34,117 bases of DNA from Bryobacterales bacterium (GCA_027452065.1 DAIDHC010000041.1:1-34117); one strand, 5' to 3'. Shown: positions 1-10,364, counted from the stretch's first letter. Notes: generated from the sequence alone by a model not told the origin. Translations and numbers: made by a program.

Positions 1-810
1 TACAGCCGCGCCCTGGCCGGCCGCTACCTCGCTCTCCTTTTTGAAAAGCCGTCGCTGCGCACCCGCATGACTTTCGAGCTGGCCATCAAACAACTGGGCG
101 GCGATTCCGTCGTCTCCAACGGCCCCATCGGCGAGCGCGAACCGGTGGCCGACGTGGCCCGGAATCTGGATCGCTGGACGCAGGGCATCGTTGCCCGCAC
201 CTTCTCCCAGGAAACCATCGACGATCTCGCCCGCTGGTCCTCCGTGCCCGTCGTCAACGCCCTGAGCGACCGTTACCACCCCTGCCAGGCCCTGGCCGAC
301 GCCCAAACGCTGGCCGAACGCTTTGGCAGCCTCCGCGGCCTCACTCTGGCCTTCGTCGGCGACGGCAACAACGTCGCCCATTCGCTTTTGCTCACTCTCA
401 CCCGGCTGGGCATGAGCGTCCATATCGCCAGCCCGGCCGGCTATAAACCCGACGCCTCCATCGTCGCGCAGGCCTCCGCCCTGGCCCGCGCCGAAGGCGC
501 CGCGGTACGCATTTTTGACGATGCCTCCGAGGCCGTCTCGGGCGTCCACGCCGTCTATACCGACGTCTGGGCCAGCATGGGCCAGGAACACGAGTCGGCG
601 CACAGGCAGACGGTTTTCGCTCCGTTCCAGGTCAATTCGGAGTTGTTTTCCCAGGCCGATCCCGGCGCCGTCTTCCTCCACTGCCTTCCCGCCAAGCGGG
701 GGCAGGAAGTCACCGGCGAAGTGATGGAATCTCCCGGCTCGGCGGTCTTCGATCAGGCGGAAAATCGCCTCCACGCGCAAAAGGCTTTACTGCTGATGCT
801 GCTATCCTGA
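1..810 (+). CDS. argF: ornithine carbamoyltransferase, 5' end missing
   Basis: Transfers the carbamoyl group of carbamoyl phosphate to ornithine, giving citrulline, in cytoplasmic arginine synthesis. The reading frame is open from the first base, so the start lies outside the window; 269 residues are visible and roughly 40 are missing compared with the usual 300-310. The carbamoyl-phosphate loop FEKPSLRTR is at visible residues 14-22, the HPCQALAD motif near 94, DVWASMGQE near 188 and the ornithine-site HCLP at 227. Leu replaces Thr in the more usual STRTR form, a variant that also occurs in this family. The stop is 46 bases before argG, so it probably leads the argG-argH-argR unit. An acetylornithine carbamoyltransferase is possible, but the HCLP and DVWASMG context favours ornithine. 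The internal ATG at 67 lies after the substrate loop and is not the start. Confidence 0.95.
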   Translation, partial: YSRALAGRYLALLFEKPSLRTRMTFELAIKQLGGDSVVSNGPIGEREPVADVARNLDRWTQGIVARTFSQETIDDLARWSSVPVVNALSDRYHPCQALADAQTLAERFGSLRGLTLAFVGDGNNVAHSLLLTLTRLGMSVHIASPAGYKPDASIVAQASALARAEGAAVRIFDDASEAVSGVHAVYTDVWASMGQEHESAHRQTVFAPFQVNSELFSQADPGAVFLHCLPAKRGQEVTGEVMESPGSAVFDQAENRLHAQKALLLMLLS

Positions 811-856
811 CGGAGGCGGCGCCGGCGTTCGCGGCAAAAGGTAAAATCCAAACAAC

Positions 857-2067
<1,211 letters not shown>

Positions 2068-2071
<4 letters not shown>

Positions 2072-3468
2072 AGCTCTGGGGCGGCCGCTTCGAGTCCGGG
2101 CCGTCGGAGGTCTTTGAGCGGTTCTCCGGCTCGCTCCATTTCGACCGCCGCCTGATCGAGGCCGACATCGCCGGCTCGAAGGCCTTCGCCCGCGCGCTCC
2201 GGCGCGTGGGCGTGCTGGACGACGCCGAGCTCGACAGCCTGCTGAGCGCCTTCGACTCGATTCTCGAAGACAGCCGCCGCCCCGGCTTCTACGACGGCGC
2301 AACGGACGAAGACGTCCATACCCTCGTCATCCGTCTGCTCAACGCCCGCGCCGGCGCGGCCGCTGCCAAGATCCACACCGGCCGCAGCCGCAACGAGCAG
2401 GTGTCGCTCGACACCCGCCTCTGGCTGCGCGCCGAAATCGACCGCGTGCTCGATCTCCTCGCCGGCCTGCTCGAATCCCTGCTCCTCCGCGCCCAGGCCG
2501 ATCCTTCGGCCATCGTCCCCGGATACACCCACCTTCGCCGCGCCCAGGCCGTTCTCTGGCCCCACTATCTGCTCGCCTACTTCGAAATGTTCGCCCGCGA
2601 CTATGAGCGCTTCCTCCAGGCTCGCGCCCGCGTCAACGTGCTTCCGCTCGGCTCCGGCGCGCTCGCCGGCAGCGGCTTCCCCTTCGACCGCCCGGCCATC
2701 GCCGGAGAACTGGGCTTCGCCGCCGTCACCAACAACAGCATGGACGTCTCCGGCGACCGCGACTTCGCGCTCGATTTCCTCTACGCCGCCTCCACCACCA
2801 TGCTCCACCTCAGCCGCCTGGCCGAGGACTGGATTCTCTATTCCAGCGACGAGTTCGGCTGGCTCGAGCTCGCCGACGGCGTCACCAGCGGCTCCAGCCT
2901 CATGCCGCAGAAGAAAAACCCGGACTCCCTCGAGCTCATTCGCGGCAAGTGCGGCCGCGTCTTCGGCGCTTTGACCAGCCTCTTCCTCACCATGAAGGGC
3001 CTGCCCATGACCTACAATCGCGATATGCAGGAGGACAAGGAGCCCTTGTTCGACGCCGCCGGCCAACTGGCCCTGTCACTCGAAATGGCCGCCGCCGTCG
3101 TCGCCACCGCGCGCCTCCGCCCGGCGCCCGCCGCCGCCGCCGCCGAGCAAAGCTGGACCGTTGCCACCGACCTGGCCGAAGCCTTGTCCCGCGCGGGCGT
3201 CCCCTTCCACCGCGCCCATCAGCTCGTCGGCCGCCTCGTTCTCGAAAGCGTCCGCGCCGGCCGCACGCCCTCGAGCTGGACCGGCGCCGAGCTGGCCGCC
3301 TTCGCCCCGGAGTTCACCCCGGAAATGGCCGCGCTGCTCGATCCCGCGGCCGGCATGAAGACCCGCGAGATCCCCGGCGGCACCGGGCCCCAGGCCGTCG
3401 CCTCGGCTCTGGCGCGGGCGGCCGATCGCCTGCTCGCCCTCCGAAGTTCCATGAGCGGATCCCTATGA
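2068..3468 (+). CDS. argH: argininosuccinate lyase
   Basis: Cleaves argininosuccinate to arginine and fumarate, the last step of arginine synthesis; fumarase/aspartase superfamily. It has 466 residues, the expected size. The HTGRSRNEQ segment sits near residue 105, the GYTHLRRAQ catalytic-histidine region near 152, and the superfamily signature GSSLMPQKKNPD near 275-286, which carries the catalytic serine loop. The start overlaps the argG stop by ATGA and the stop overlaps the argR start the same way, so argG, argH and argR read as one coupled unit. Confidence 0.98.
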
Positions 3469-3902
3469 ACAAGAGCTACCGCCAGGGCCAGATCCTCAAG
3501 CTGATCCGCTCTCAACGCATCCACACCCAGGAAGAGCTCGGCCAGCATCTGCGCGAAGGCTTCGGCATCCAGGCCACGCAGGTCACGCTCTCGCGCGACA
3601 TCCGCGACCTCGGCCTCGTCAAGACTACGGACGGCTATAAACAGCTCGCCGTCGCTCCCGGCCCGGACCTGGCTTCGGTGGCCGCCGAGTTTCTCCGCGA
3701 CATCCGCCTCGCCCAGAACATCATCGTCCTCAAAACCGCCCCGGGCAACGCCAACTCGGTCGCCGCGGCGCTCGATCAGGAGGATCTGCCCGAGGTGGTC
3801 GGCACACTGGCCGGCGACGACACCATCTTCGTTCTCACGCCCGACAACGCAACAGCCGAAGCCCTGCGCGCCCGGCTGCTCGAATTCGTCACCAAGGAGT
3901 AG
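3465..3902 (+). CDS. argR: arginine repressor ArgR
   Basis: Arginine-responsive transcription regulator that normally acts as a hexamer on ARG boxes. The protein has 145 residues. The N-terminal winged helix covers about 1-60, with a recognition-helix region ATQVTLSRDIRDLGLVK. The C-terminal oligomerisation and arginine-binding domain holds TAPGNANSVA (91-100) and GTLAGDDT (113-120), whose Asp pair binds arginine in the family. The start is the ATG overlapping the argH stop (ATGA); the frame is open much further upstream, but that part is only antisense-like reading of argH. Being last in the operon it probably represses, it is likely autoregulated. Any ARG box would lie upstream of argF, outside the window. 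Confidence 0.95.
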   Translation: MNKSYRQGQILKLIRSQRIHTQEELGQHLREGFGIQATQVTLSRDIRDLGLVKTTDGYKQLAVAPGPDLASVAAEFLRDIRLAQNIIVLKTAPGNANSVAAALDQEDLPEVVGTLAGDDTIFVLTPDNATAEALRARLLEFVTKE

Positions 3903-3906
3903 CGCC

Positions 3907-4410
3907 GTGCCGGACGACTATCTGGAACCCTGGCTCCGCGGACCGGTTCCCGGCGTCCATCCCGTCGCCGGAGCCCTGCTGCGGAGCCTCGAACACGCCC
4001 GCGAGGACATCCTCAAGGCAACCGCCGGCCTCACCACCGAACAGCTCTGGTCGCCTCCCTCCGGACTTCCCTCGCTCGGCTTCCAACTCCGCCACATCGC
4101 CGGCAGCGTGGACCGTCTCATCACCTACGCCGAGGACCGCGCGCTGGAGCCCGGGCAGTTGGCCGCCCTCAAATGCGAGTCCGCTCCCGGCGCCGCGCTC
4201 CCCGAACTGCTCGCCGCCATCGACGGCGCCTTTGCCCACGCCGAAGCCGCCGCCCGCCGGCTCGATCTCTCCGTACCCGAGGTCCCGCGCTTCATCGGCC
4301 GGCGCCGCATCTCCGTCCCCCTGGCCGGCCTTCTCGTTCACATCGCGGAACACACCCAGCGCCATACCGGGCAAGTGGTCACCACCGCCCGCCTGCTGCG
4401 CACCCTCTAG
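3907..4410 (+). CDS. DinB-like four-helix protein, putative metal-dependent
   Basis: A 167-residue DinB/YfiT-superfamily protein. Three histidines that typically form the metal site of this fold are present: H63 in FQLRHIAGSVDR, and H149 and H153 in HIAEHTQRHTGQ. Members include thiol transferases and metal hydrolases, but many are uncharacterised and no substrate can be read here. The GTG start is four bases after the argR stop, so the gene is probably carried on the arginine transcript although its role need not be arginine-related. It ends nine bases from the convergent transporter gene. The family call is firm; the function is unknown. Confidence 0.8.
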   Translation: MPDDYLEPWLRGPVPGVHPVAGALLRSLEHAREDILKATAGLTTEQLWSPPSGLPSLGFQLRHIAGSVDRLITYAEDRALEPGQLAALKCESAPGAALPELLAAIDGAFAHAEAAARRLDLSVPEVPRFIGRRRISVPLAGLLVHIAEHTQRHTGQVVTTARLLRTL

Positions 4411-4419
4411 GAAAAGCTC

Positions 4420-5328
4420 CTAGTGCTGGTGCGGCCGCGCAGCCGGCGTCATCGAGCACGGCGATTCCGACAGCGCGCACTTGACGTGCTCAAACTGCAC
4501 CGTCGTGTGATGAATGTGGAACTCGCATAATGCGTTCTGGATGCGGTCCAGAATCGCGTTGCTCTCCGAAGGCGGCATGTCTTCAATCAACACATGGCAG
4601 CTCAGCGCGTGGGTGTCCGAGCCCAGGCTCCAGACATGCAGGTCGTGCACGTCCACTACACCCTCCACCGCCACCAGCGTCCGCGTGATCGCCGTCAGGC
4701 TCATGCCTCTCGGCAGCCCTTCCAGCAGCACGTTCAGAGACTCCCGGATGATGTCCCACGCCGTCCACACAATCATCGCCGCGATGAGCGCCGACAGCAG
4801 TGGATCGATCCTCCGCCAGCCCGTCAGGCCCATCACCACCGCGCCGCCGATGATCGCCACCGATGCCGCCGCGTCCCCCAGCATGTGAATATAGGCCGCC
4901 TTGATATTCAGATCGCTCCGGCCGCGATGCAGGCTGAGCACGATCCCCCCGTTCATCACCACCGCCATCGCCGCTACCACCAGCATGATCTTCTCGTCCA
5001 CCGGACCCGGATTCAGCAGCCGGTTCCAGGCGTCCCAGAAAATCCACAGCGCCAGCGCCACCAGCGTCAAAGCGTTCACAAACGCCGCCACCACGCCGGC
5101 CCGCTGGTAGCCGTATGTCTTCCTTTCGTCCGCCGGCCGTGCCTGCAGCTTCGCCGCCGCCGCCGCCAGCACCAGCGCCAGCGCGTCGGTGAAATTATGC
5201 CCGGCGTCCGACAGCAGCGCCAGCGAATTCGCCCGCAACCCCGCCGCCACCTCGAAGGCGACAAAGGCCAGCGTAATCGCGGTGGACCATGTGAGAATCC
5301 TGCCCGCTCCGTGCGAATGAAGATGCAA
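4420..5328 (-). CDS. cation diffusion facilitator (CzcD/ZitB-type) metal exporter
   Basis: A 302-residue inner-membrane proton antiporter of the CDF family, expected to export Zn2+ or a related divalent metal. Six membrane segments fit residues about 12-185. The transport site has the H-D/H-D pattern of zinc-type CDFs: H44 and D48 in TM2 (DAGHNFTDA) and H148 and D152 in TM5 (HMLGDAAASV). The cytoplasmic domain follows, with VHDLHVWSLGSDTHALSCHV. The N-terminus (HLHSHG) and the C-terminus (PHQH) are His-containing, which is common in metal exporters. It lies 74 bases downstream of the DUF2236 gene on the same strand. Zinc is inferred from the HD motif; cadmium or cobalt remain possible. Confidence 0.93.
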   Translation of the reverse strand: MHLHSHGAGRILTWSTAITLAFVAFEVAAGLRANSLALLSDAGHNFTDALALVLAAAAAKLQARPADERKTYGYQRAGVVAAFVNALTLVALALWIFWDAWNRLLNPGPVDEKIMLVVAAMAVVMNGGIVLSLHRGRSDLNIKAAYIHMLGDAAASVAIIGGAVVMGLTGWRRIDPLLSALIAAMIVWTAWDIIRESLNVLLEGLPRGMSLTAITRTLVAVEGVVDVHDLHVWSLGSDTHALSCHVLIEDMPPSESNAILDRIQNALCEFHIHHTTVQFEHVKCALSESPCSMTPAARPHQH

Positions 5329-5402
5329 TGCCGCTCCTGTCTCCTGTTTCCAGTGTCCCGCTTCGGGCCACAGTCTGACAACTCCCCCCGCCCAATCCGG
5401 GT

Positions 5403-6377
5403 CTAGGGCTCGCTCTTCCCCGCCCCGGCCAATTCCATCAGTTTCGCCAGCGGATCCGCCCCCAGGCCGAGCGCTTCCTTCAACCCCGGCGATACCGCGA
5501 TCGCCTGCGCAAGAATCTTCGCCGCCGCCTCGCCCGCCTTCGCCTCCGGTTCCTTCCGCCCCGCCGCCAGGTTCGCCTCGATGGCCGTCAGCTCACCCCG
5601 CAGCAACGCCGGCACGCCCTCCGGCGCCGCCTCGCCGGGCGCCGCGTATTGCGCCTGCCGCAGCAGCGCGGCCGTCTCCCGGGCCTGGTCGAGCCCCGCC
5701 GGCAGCAGCTTTTCATCCACGCCCATCGCATATCCCAGCACGCGCCACAGATACAGCCAGTCCTCCAGCGCCTCTCTGTCCCGCGCCGCCTCCACCATGT
5801 GCATCGCCGTCATCGCCTCAATCGGCTCCCAGGCAAACGTGTACAGCACGAACGCGTAGGCCTGCTGGTTAAACGTCACCCGCTCGTCCGCCTTCCAGCC
5901 CAGCGCCTCAGCCGTGATCGTCCGGCTCAGCCCCGCGTGCAGCATCCCCAGTTCGTAAGCCCGCCGGTAGTTCTTCGCCACAAACTCGTCCCGGCTCGCG
6001 GCCTGCCCCGTCATCTCCTGCACCCACGCCCCGGTCTCCGCCAGCCGCCGCGGCGAATCGTTCACCAGCCGCCCGGTCCGGATCAGCACCGGCGCGATGT
6101 CCACGGCCGCATACGTCGAAACCAGCGACGTTGTGCTCAGGATCATTCCGATGGTCTGCCCCTTGGAGGCCTCAAAGCGCAGCGCTCCCTCGACGCGGCT
6201 CCAGTCCATCCAATCCGGCGCCGCTTTCCTCGGCGCAATGCCCACGGCGCGGTACTTCGCGATGCTCGCCGCCCGCGCGCCCGGCGCCCGCGGCGCAGCG
6301 CCGCTCTGCCCTCCCAGCGCTCCAACGCCGGACAGCATCACCAAAAGGGCCGCTCGTGCCCGGAGCGTGGAAATCAT
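5403..6377 (-). CDS. secreted DUF2236 protein, MpaB/latex-clearing oxygenase family
   Basis: A 324-residue protein of the DUF2236 family, which includes fungal MpaB and bacterial latex-clearing protein, a b-type haem oxygenase. Residues 1-23 look like a Sec signal peptide (MISTLRARAALLVMLSGVGA), so it probably acts outside the cytoplasm. Family features in order: TYAAVDIAPVLIRTGRL (89-104), ETGAWVQEM (114-122), MLHAGLSR (145-152, with H147 where the family's haem-ligand histidine falls), FNQQAYAF (169-176) and LYLWRVLGYAMGVDEKLLP (208-226). The ATG at 6377 is chosen because it starts the signal peptide; the frame extends upstream into the glycosyltransferase shadow. It lies 44 bases after the GT4 gene. 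The substrate is unknown, and rubber cleavage should not be assumed. Confidence 0.8.
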   Translation of the reverse strand: MISTLRARAALLVMLSGVGALGGQSGAAPRAPGARAASIAKYRAVGIAPRKAAPDWMDWSRVEGALRFEASKGQTIGMILSTTSLVSTYAAVDIAPVLIRTGRLVNDSPRRLAETGAWVQEMTGQAASRDEFVAKNYRRAYELGMLHAGLSRTITAEALGWKADERVTFNQQAYAFVLYTFAWEPIEAMTAMHMVEAARDREALEDWLYLWRVLGYAMGVDEKLLPAGLDQARETAALLRQAQYAAPGEAAPEGVPALLRGELTAIEANLAAGRKEPEAKAGEAAAKILAQAIAVSPGLKEALGLGADPLAKLMELAGAGKSEP

Positions 6378-6421
6378 ACCGGTCGCCTTCTTGACACTAT
6401 AGCGAGTCCGGCCCGGCGTTA

Positions 6422-7492
6422 TCACCGCTCGCGTGCGGCGCTTTCGAGCACCGCCAGCGTCTCCCGCGCCGCCCTCGTCCAACTGAATTCCGCCGCCCGC
6501 TCCCGCGCCCGCCCCGGCGCCACCGGGGACCCCGCCGCCAGTTGCCCGATCGCCCGCCCGATCGCCTCTTCATCCAGCGGATCGAAATACAGCGCCGCAT
6601 CCCCGGCCACTTCCCGCAGCGGCGCAATCGAGGAGCACGCCACCGGCACGCCCGCCGCCATCGCCTCCAGCACCGGCATCCCGAAGCCCTCGAACGTCGA
6701 CGGATAAATGAACGCCCACGCCCGCTCGAACAGAGCGTAAAGCTCCTCGCGCGGCACCCAGCCGGTCAGCCGCACCCGTTCCTCGAGCCCGCGCCGCCGG
6801 ATCAGCGCTTCGATCTCTTCGGCGGCAAACCCCCGCAGCCCCGCAATCACCAGCCGCATGTCCGGCACGTCAAACGCGCGAATGAGCCGGTCCAGATTCT
6901 TGTGCGGATGAAGCGTCGAAACGCAAAGCAGATACCGCTCCGGCCGCCGCCGCGCCGCGATCTCGAAAAAGGCGCCCTCCACCCCGTGATGAATCACAAC
7001 GGCCTCGCGCCCGTAATAGCGCGCCAGGTCGTCCCGCGTCGCCGCCGAAACCGCGATCAGCCGCCGCGACCGCCGCGCCGAAAGCCACAACAGCAGCCTC
7101 CAGAACGGAAGGTCGAACCATCGAAAATGCTCCGGATGCCGCTTGTGCTGCAGATCGTGAAACACCGTGACGCCCGGCGGAGCCAGCCACGCCGGCCCCG
7201 TGAAGCCCGGGTTCAGCAACACGTCGATGCCCCGCCGCCGCGCCGCCCACACCAGCCCCGTCTGCTCCCACAGAATTCGCCACGGCCGGATCGCCGCCCG
7301 CACCGGCTGCGGAGCGACACTGAAGTTCGCCGCCGCCGGAAACAGCGACCGCGGCGTCTCGCGGTTGCTGAAAATGACGTACTCGTTCTTCGTGTCCACC
7401 TCCGCCAGCGCCGCCAGCAGGTTCCGCAGGTAGATCTCGGTGCCGCCCACTCCCCCCGGTATCAGGTAAAGCGCGTTTACTCCGATGCGCAT
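6422..7492 (-). CDS. GT4-family glycosyltransferase
   Basis: A 356-residue GT-B fold glycosyltransferase of the WbpY/mannosyltransferase-like group, transferring a sugar from a nucleotide donor to a lipid-linked or polysaccharide acceptor at the inner face of the membrane. The N-terminus MRIGVNALYL, followed by GGTEIYLRNLL, is the acceptor-side Rossmann start. The donor-binding signature is FEGFGMPVLEAMAAGVP near residues 264-280, with the conserved E-x7-E arrangement. The ATG directly abuts the stop of the TMTC-like gene upstream (TGA then ATG, no gap), so it is the last glycosylation gene of the operon. Donor and acceptor cannot be read from sequence. Confidence 0.92.
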   Translation of the reverse strand: MRIGVNALYLIPGGVGGTEIYLRNLLAALAEVDTKNEYVIFSNRETPRSLFPAAANFSVAPQPVRAAIRPWRILWEQTGLVWAARRRGIDVLLNPGFTGPAWLAPPGVTVFHDLQHKRHPEHFRWFDLPFWRLLLWLSARRSRRLIAVSAATRDDLARYYGREAVVIHHGVEGAFFEIAARRRPERYLLCVSTLHPHKNLDRLIRAFDVPDMRLVIAGLRGFAAEEIEALIRRRGLEERVRLTGWVPREELYALFERAWAFIYPSTFEGFGMPVLEAMAAGVPVACSSIAPLREVAGDAALYFDPLDEEAIGRAIGQLAAGSPVAPGRARERAAEFSWTRAARETLAVLESAARER

Positions 7493-9262
7493 TCAGCGGC
7501 GGCCCTGCCGCGCCCGCTCCACCACGGCCAGCGCGTTCTGTGTCGCCGGATTGTTCGGGTTCAGTTGAGCCGCCCGCCGGAACTGCGCCTCCGCGCCCGC
7601 CGCGTCGCCCTGCTGGTAGAACACCGTCCCCCGGTACAGGTACGTCATGTCGTAGCCCGGATCTTCCTTCTCCGCCGCCCCCAGCGCCGCCAGCGCCTCC
7701 GGATAACGCTTCGCCGTGCCGTACACCTTGGCGATCTGCGAATCCACGTACGCCGGGCTCACGTTGTCGGGCCGCGGCTCGCGCTTGGCCAACTCCAGCT
7801 TGGCGATCGCCTCATCGGGCTGCTGCGCGCAATCGAGCGCCAGCCCCCAGTCCACCAGCAGCCGGAAATCGTGCGGCTCGATCGCAAACGTCCGCGCGTA
7901 CTGCCGCGCCGCCTCCCCGCACGCCCCGGCGTCGAAATACGCCTTGGCGAGCTGGAAATTCGGCCGGAACTTTTCGGGCGATCCCGCCACCGTGTCCTGC
8001 CACAGCGGAATCGGCCCCGCCCACACCGCGTCGCGCCGCATCGTCAACCCCATCTGCGCCGCCACAATCACTCCCAGAACGGCCCCCAGCGTCCGCGTGC
8101 TCGTGTTCCACCGCCGCAGCAGCTCGATCGAGATCAACAGCAGCCCCACGAACGGCAGGTACATGCGCCGCTCCGCGTATACGTCGCGGAGCGGCACCAG
8201 CGACGAGGTCGGCGCCAGCAGCAGCAGCGTCGCGAACCAGCCGTACGAGCCCAGCGGAAACCGCTTCCGGTACACCCACGCCGCCGCGCTTACCGCCACC
8301 AGCGCCGCCAGGCCGGCGATCGCGCCATGATCCAGCACCGTTCGCGAAACCGGCACGTCCGGATCCAGGTTCTGTCCCACCGGAACGACGAACAGAAACA
8401 GGTACCGCCAGATCACCCGGCACTGCGTGAAGAAATACTGGAGCCAGCTAAACTCCTTGATCGCGAACCCCGCCGTCGGATTGTTGCGCAGCACCCGCAG
8501 CACATACAACCCGCCCGCCGCCCCTCCCAACACCAGCGGCGCATAGAGCTTCCAGTTCCGCCGGATCCCGGCGAAGGAGAACCCCGGATTCCAGTAATAA
8601 TCGGTCAGCAGCAGCAGCGCCGGCAGCACCGCCGTGTGTTCCTTGCTCAGCGCCGCGGCGGCGAACAGCGCCAGCACCGCCGCCGCCGCGCCCACCGATA
8701 CCGCGCCGTTCCGCCGGTACAGAAACGCCAGGAACGCGCAGTTGAACAGCAGCACGCTCAGCACCTCCGACCGGCTCGCGATGTAGGCAACCGACTCGGT
8801 CTGCAGCGGGTGCAGCAAAAACACCGCCGCCGCGAACGCCGCGAATATGTCGCTCCGCCGCGCCTCCACCTTCGCCCACTCCAGAATCCTCCGCACCAGG
8901 AAGAACATCACCACCGCGTCGGCCCAGTGCAGCAGCACATTCCACAAGTGATACGGCGACGTCGGCGCGTCCCCGCCCGGCGTGTAATTCAGCCAGTAGG
9001 TGAACATCAACACCGGCCGCAGCCCCCGCAGCCACACCCCCAGCGCCGCCGGATAATTCGGCTGCATGTACGGCATCGACAGGTCATCGAGTACGAACGG
9101 CGCATCGAGCGACGCCTGATAGGCCCAGAACGCCAGCCCCAGCGCAACGAAGGCGCCCAGCGCGAACACCAGCCAGCGCCGCCCCTGCGCCGGCTGAGCG
9201 GCCGCCACCGCCGCCGCCCGCCCTGCGGCGTTCTTCGCGCCTTTCGTTCGCCCGCCCTTCAT
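7493..9262 (-). CDS. TMTC-like GT-C membrane glycosyltransferase with C-terminal TPRs
   Basis: A 589-residue multi-pass protein resembling the TMTC/GT-C O-mannosyltransferases. After a basic N-terminus and TM1 (about 30-48), the first outer loop has the acidic FVLDDLSMP with D59-D60, where GT-C enzymes keep their catalytic acids. Then come LRPVLMFTYWLNY, HLWNVLLHW, HPLQTESVAYIASRSE and SKEHTAVLPALLLLTDYYW, all matching the TMTC core order. Roughly ten membrane segments end near residue 405, followed by about four TPR units at about 425-585. Family members use a polyprenyl-phosphate sugar to glycosylate proteins outside the cytoplasm; that role is inferred here. The ATG at 9262 overlaps the DUF2304 stop (ATGA); the longer upstream frame is a shadow. 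Confidence 0.85.
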   Translation of the reverse strand: MKGGRTKGAKNAAGRAAAVAAAQPAQGRRWLVFALGAFVALGLAFWAYQASLDAPFVLDDLSMPYMQPNYPAALGVWLRGLRPVLMFTYWLNYTPGGDAPTSPYHLWNVLLHWADAVVMFFLVRRILEWAKVEARRSDIFAAFAAAVFLLHPLQTESVAYIASRSEVLSVLLFNCAFLAFLYRRNGAVSVGAAAAVLALFAAAALSKEHTAVLPALLLLTDYYWNPGFSFAGIRRNWKLYAPLVLGGAAGGLYVLRVLRNNPTAGFAIKEFSWLQYFFTQCRVIWRYLFLFVVPVGQNLDPDVPVSRTVLDHGAIAGLAALVAVSAAAWVYRKRFPLGSYGWFATLLLLAPTSSLVPLRDVYAERRMYLPFVGLLLISIELLRRWNTSTRTLGAVLGVIVAAQMGLTMRRDAVWAGPIPLWQDTVAGSPEKFRPNFQLAKAYFDAGACGEAARQYARTFAIEPHDFRLLVDWGLALDCAQQPDEAIAKLELAKREPRPDNVSPAYVDSQIAKVYGTAKRYPEALAALGAAEKEDPGYDMTYLYRGTVFYQQGDAAGAEAQFRRAAQLNPNNPATQNALAVVERARQGRR

Positions 9263-9612
9263 GCGCCCGTTTCCCGCTCCGCCCTCATCCGGTATTCCAG
9301 AATCGCCAGCCGCTGCGTGAGCGCGATATTGGAATCCTTCAGATCCGAGATGATCACCGAAAACCGGTAGAAAACCACCAAAAATACGCCGAATACCACC
9401 ATCATCAGCGCCACCGCCGGCTCGTGCAGCCCGAGATACCCGTTCAGCCACTCCAGCAGCGCCCGCGACCGCGACACCAGCAGCAGCGCCAGCGCGGCCC
9501 CCAGCCAGCTCACCGAATATTCCACCCGGATGTGCGCGCGCCGCACCGAGTACAGAACCAGAAACATCAGCACCAGGCTGAGTACGGTCATTGTCAGTTG
9601 CAGTCGTTCCAT
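9259..9612 (-). CDS. DUF2304 small membrane protein
   Basis: A 117-residue protein with three predicted membrane segments, at about 7-23, 32-48 and 65-85, and a charged C-terminal helix (about 88-110) that may form a coiled coil. This layout and its position next to a dolichyl-phosphate-mannose-synthase-like GT2 match DUF2304 proteins, which often accompany such synthases in bacteria; a helper or anchor role is an inference. The ATG at 9612 is preceded by GAGGTGGA, a good Shine-Dalgarno. It lies 23 bases after the GT2 gene and its stop overlaps the next start by ATGA. Confidence 0.8.
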   Translation of the reverse strand: MERLQLTMTVLSLVLMFLVLYSVRRAHIRVEYSVSWLGAALALLLVSRSRALLEWLNGYLGLHEPAVALMMVVFGVFLVVFYRFSVIISDLKDSNIALTQRLAILEYRMRAERETGA

Positions 9613-9635
9613 GCCATCCACCTCGCCGGATGATC

Positions 9636-10364
9636 TCAGCCGCGCGCGCGGCGTCCTTCGAACTTCAGAATATTCACGAACACTCCCAGCAGCACGTGAA
9701 TCACATAGTAGAGCGACTTGAACGCCGTGATCGAGCTTCGTCCCGCCACCCTCGGCCGCATCACGCACGGAATCTCGCGGAACTGAAAGCGCTTGCGCTG
9801 CAGCACCACCAGGGCCTCAATCTCAGGATACTCAAGCGGAAAACTTCGGCTGAACACGCCCAGCGCCGCCCGGTTCACGCCCACGAAACCCGATGTCGGA
9901 TCGTGCACCGGCCGCCCCAGAATCGGCCGCAGAATCCAACGGAACAGCCGGATCCCCAGTCCCCGCGCCGGGCTCGTATGCCCCGCCGGCCCGTTCACGT
10001 AGCGCGAGCCGATCACCATTTCGCAGCCCGATTCCCGCAGCGCCGCCAGCATCGCCGGGATGTTCGCCGGATCGTGCTGCCCGTCCCCGTCCACCCGGAT
10101 CACGTAATCGTAGCCCAGCTCGTAAGCCAGCTTGTAGCCCGCCTGCACGCATCCGCCCAGCCCCAGATGATACGGAAGCGACAGCACCTCGGCCCCGGCC
10201 TGCGCGGCTCGGTCCCGCGTCGCATCCTGCGAGCAGTCGTCCACCACCAGCGTGCGCGCCCCCGGAACCGCGGCCTTCACTTCGCCGATCACCTGTCCGA
10301 TCGCCCCCTCCTCGTTGAAGGCCGGAATCAGCACCAGAAAATCTCCGCTCCGCTCCGTACTCAT
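9636..10364 (-). CDS. GT2 glycosyltransferase, polyprenyl-phosphate sugar synthase-like
   Basis: A 242-residue GT-A enzyme of the DPM1/DPG synthase-like group. The start VLIPAFNEEGAIG is typical; VVDDCSQDAT holds the nucleotide-binding Asp pair; VDGDGQHDP (91-99) supplies the metal-binding D92-x-D94; SGFVGVNR and the FREIPCVM region complete the core. It lacks the two C-terminal membrane segments of GtrB-type synthases, having only one hydrophobic stretch near 218-232, so the DUF2304 protein downstream may supply membrane attachment. The likely reaction is transfer of mannose or glucose from a nucleotide sugar to polyprenyl phosphate; the sugar is not determined. Its start overlaps the upstream GT2 stop by ATGA. 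Confidence 0.92.
   Translation of the reverse strand: MSTERSGDFLVLIPAFNEEGAIGQVIGEVKAAVPGARTLVVDDCSQDATRDRAAQAGAEVLSLPYHLGLGGCVQAGYKLAYELGYDYVIRVDGDGQHDPANIPAMLAALRESGCEMVIGSRYVNGPAGHTSPARGLGIRLFRWILRPILGRPVHDPTSGFVGVNRAALGVFSRSFPLEYPEIEALVVLQRKRFQFREIPCVMRPRVAGRSSITAFKSLYYVIHVLLGVFVNILKFEGRRARG

Noticed and set aside
3907..4410. The DinB-like gene as an arginine-pathway enzyme
   Set aside because: It has only the general metal-site histidines of the DinB fold; its position after argR is not enough to assign an arginine role.
6542..9370. A 942-residue open frame on the plus strand across the glycosyltransferase genes
   Set aside because: It is Arg/Pro/His-rich low-complexity sequence antisense to three clear genes; it arises from GC-rich codon bias.
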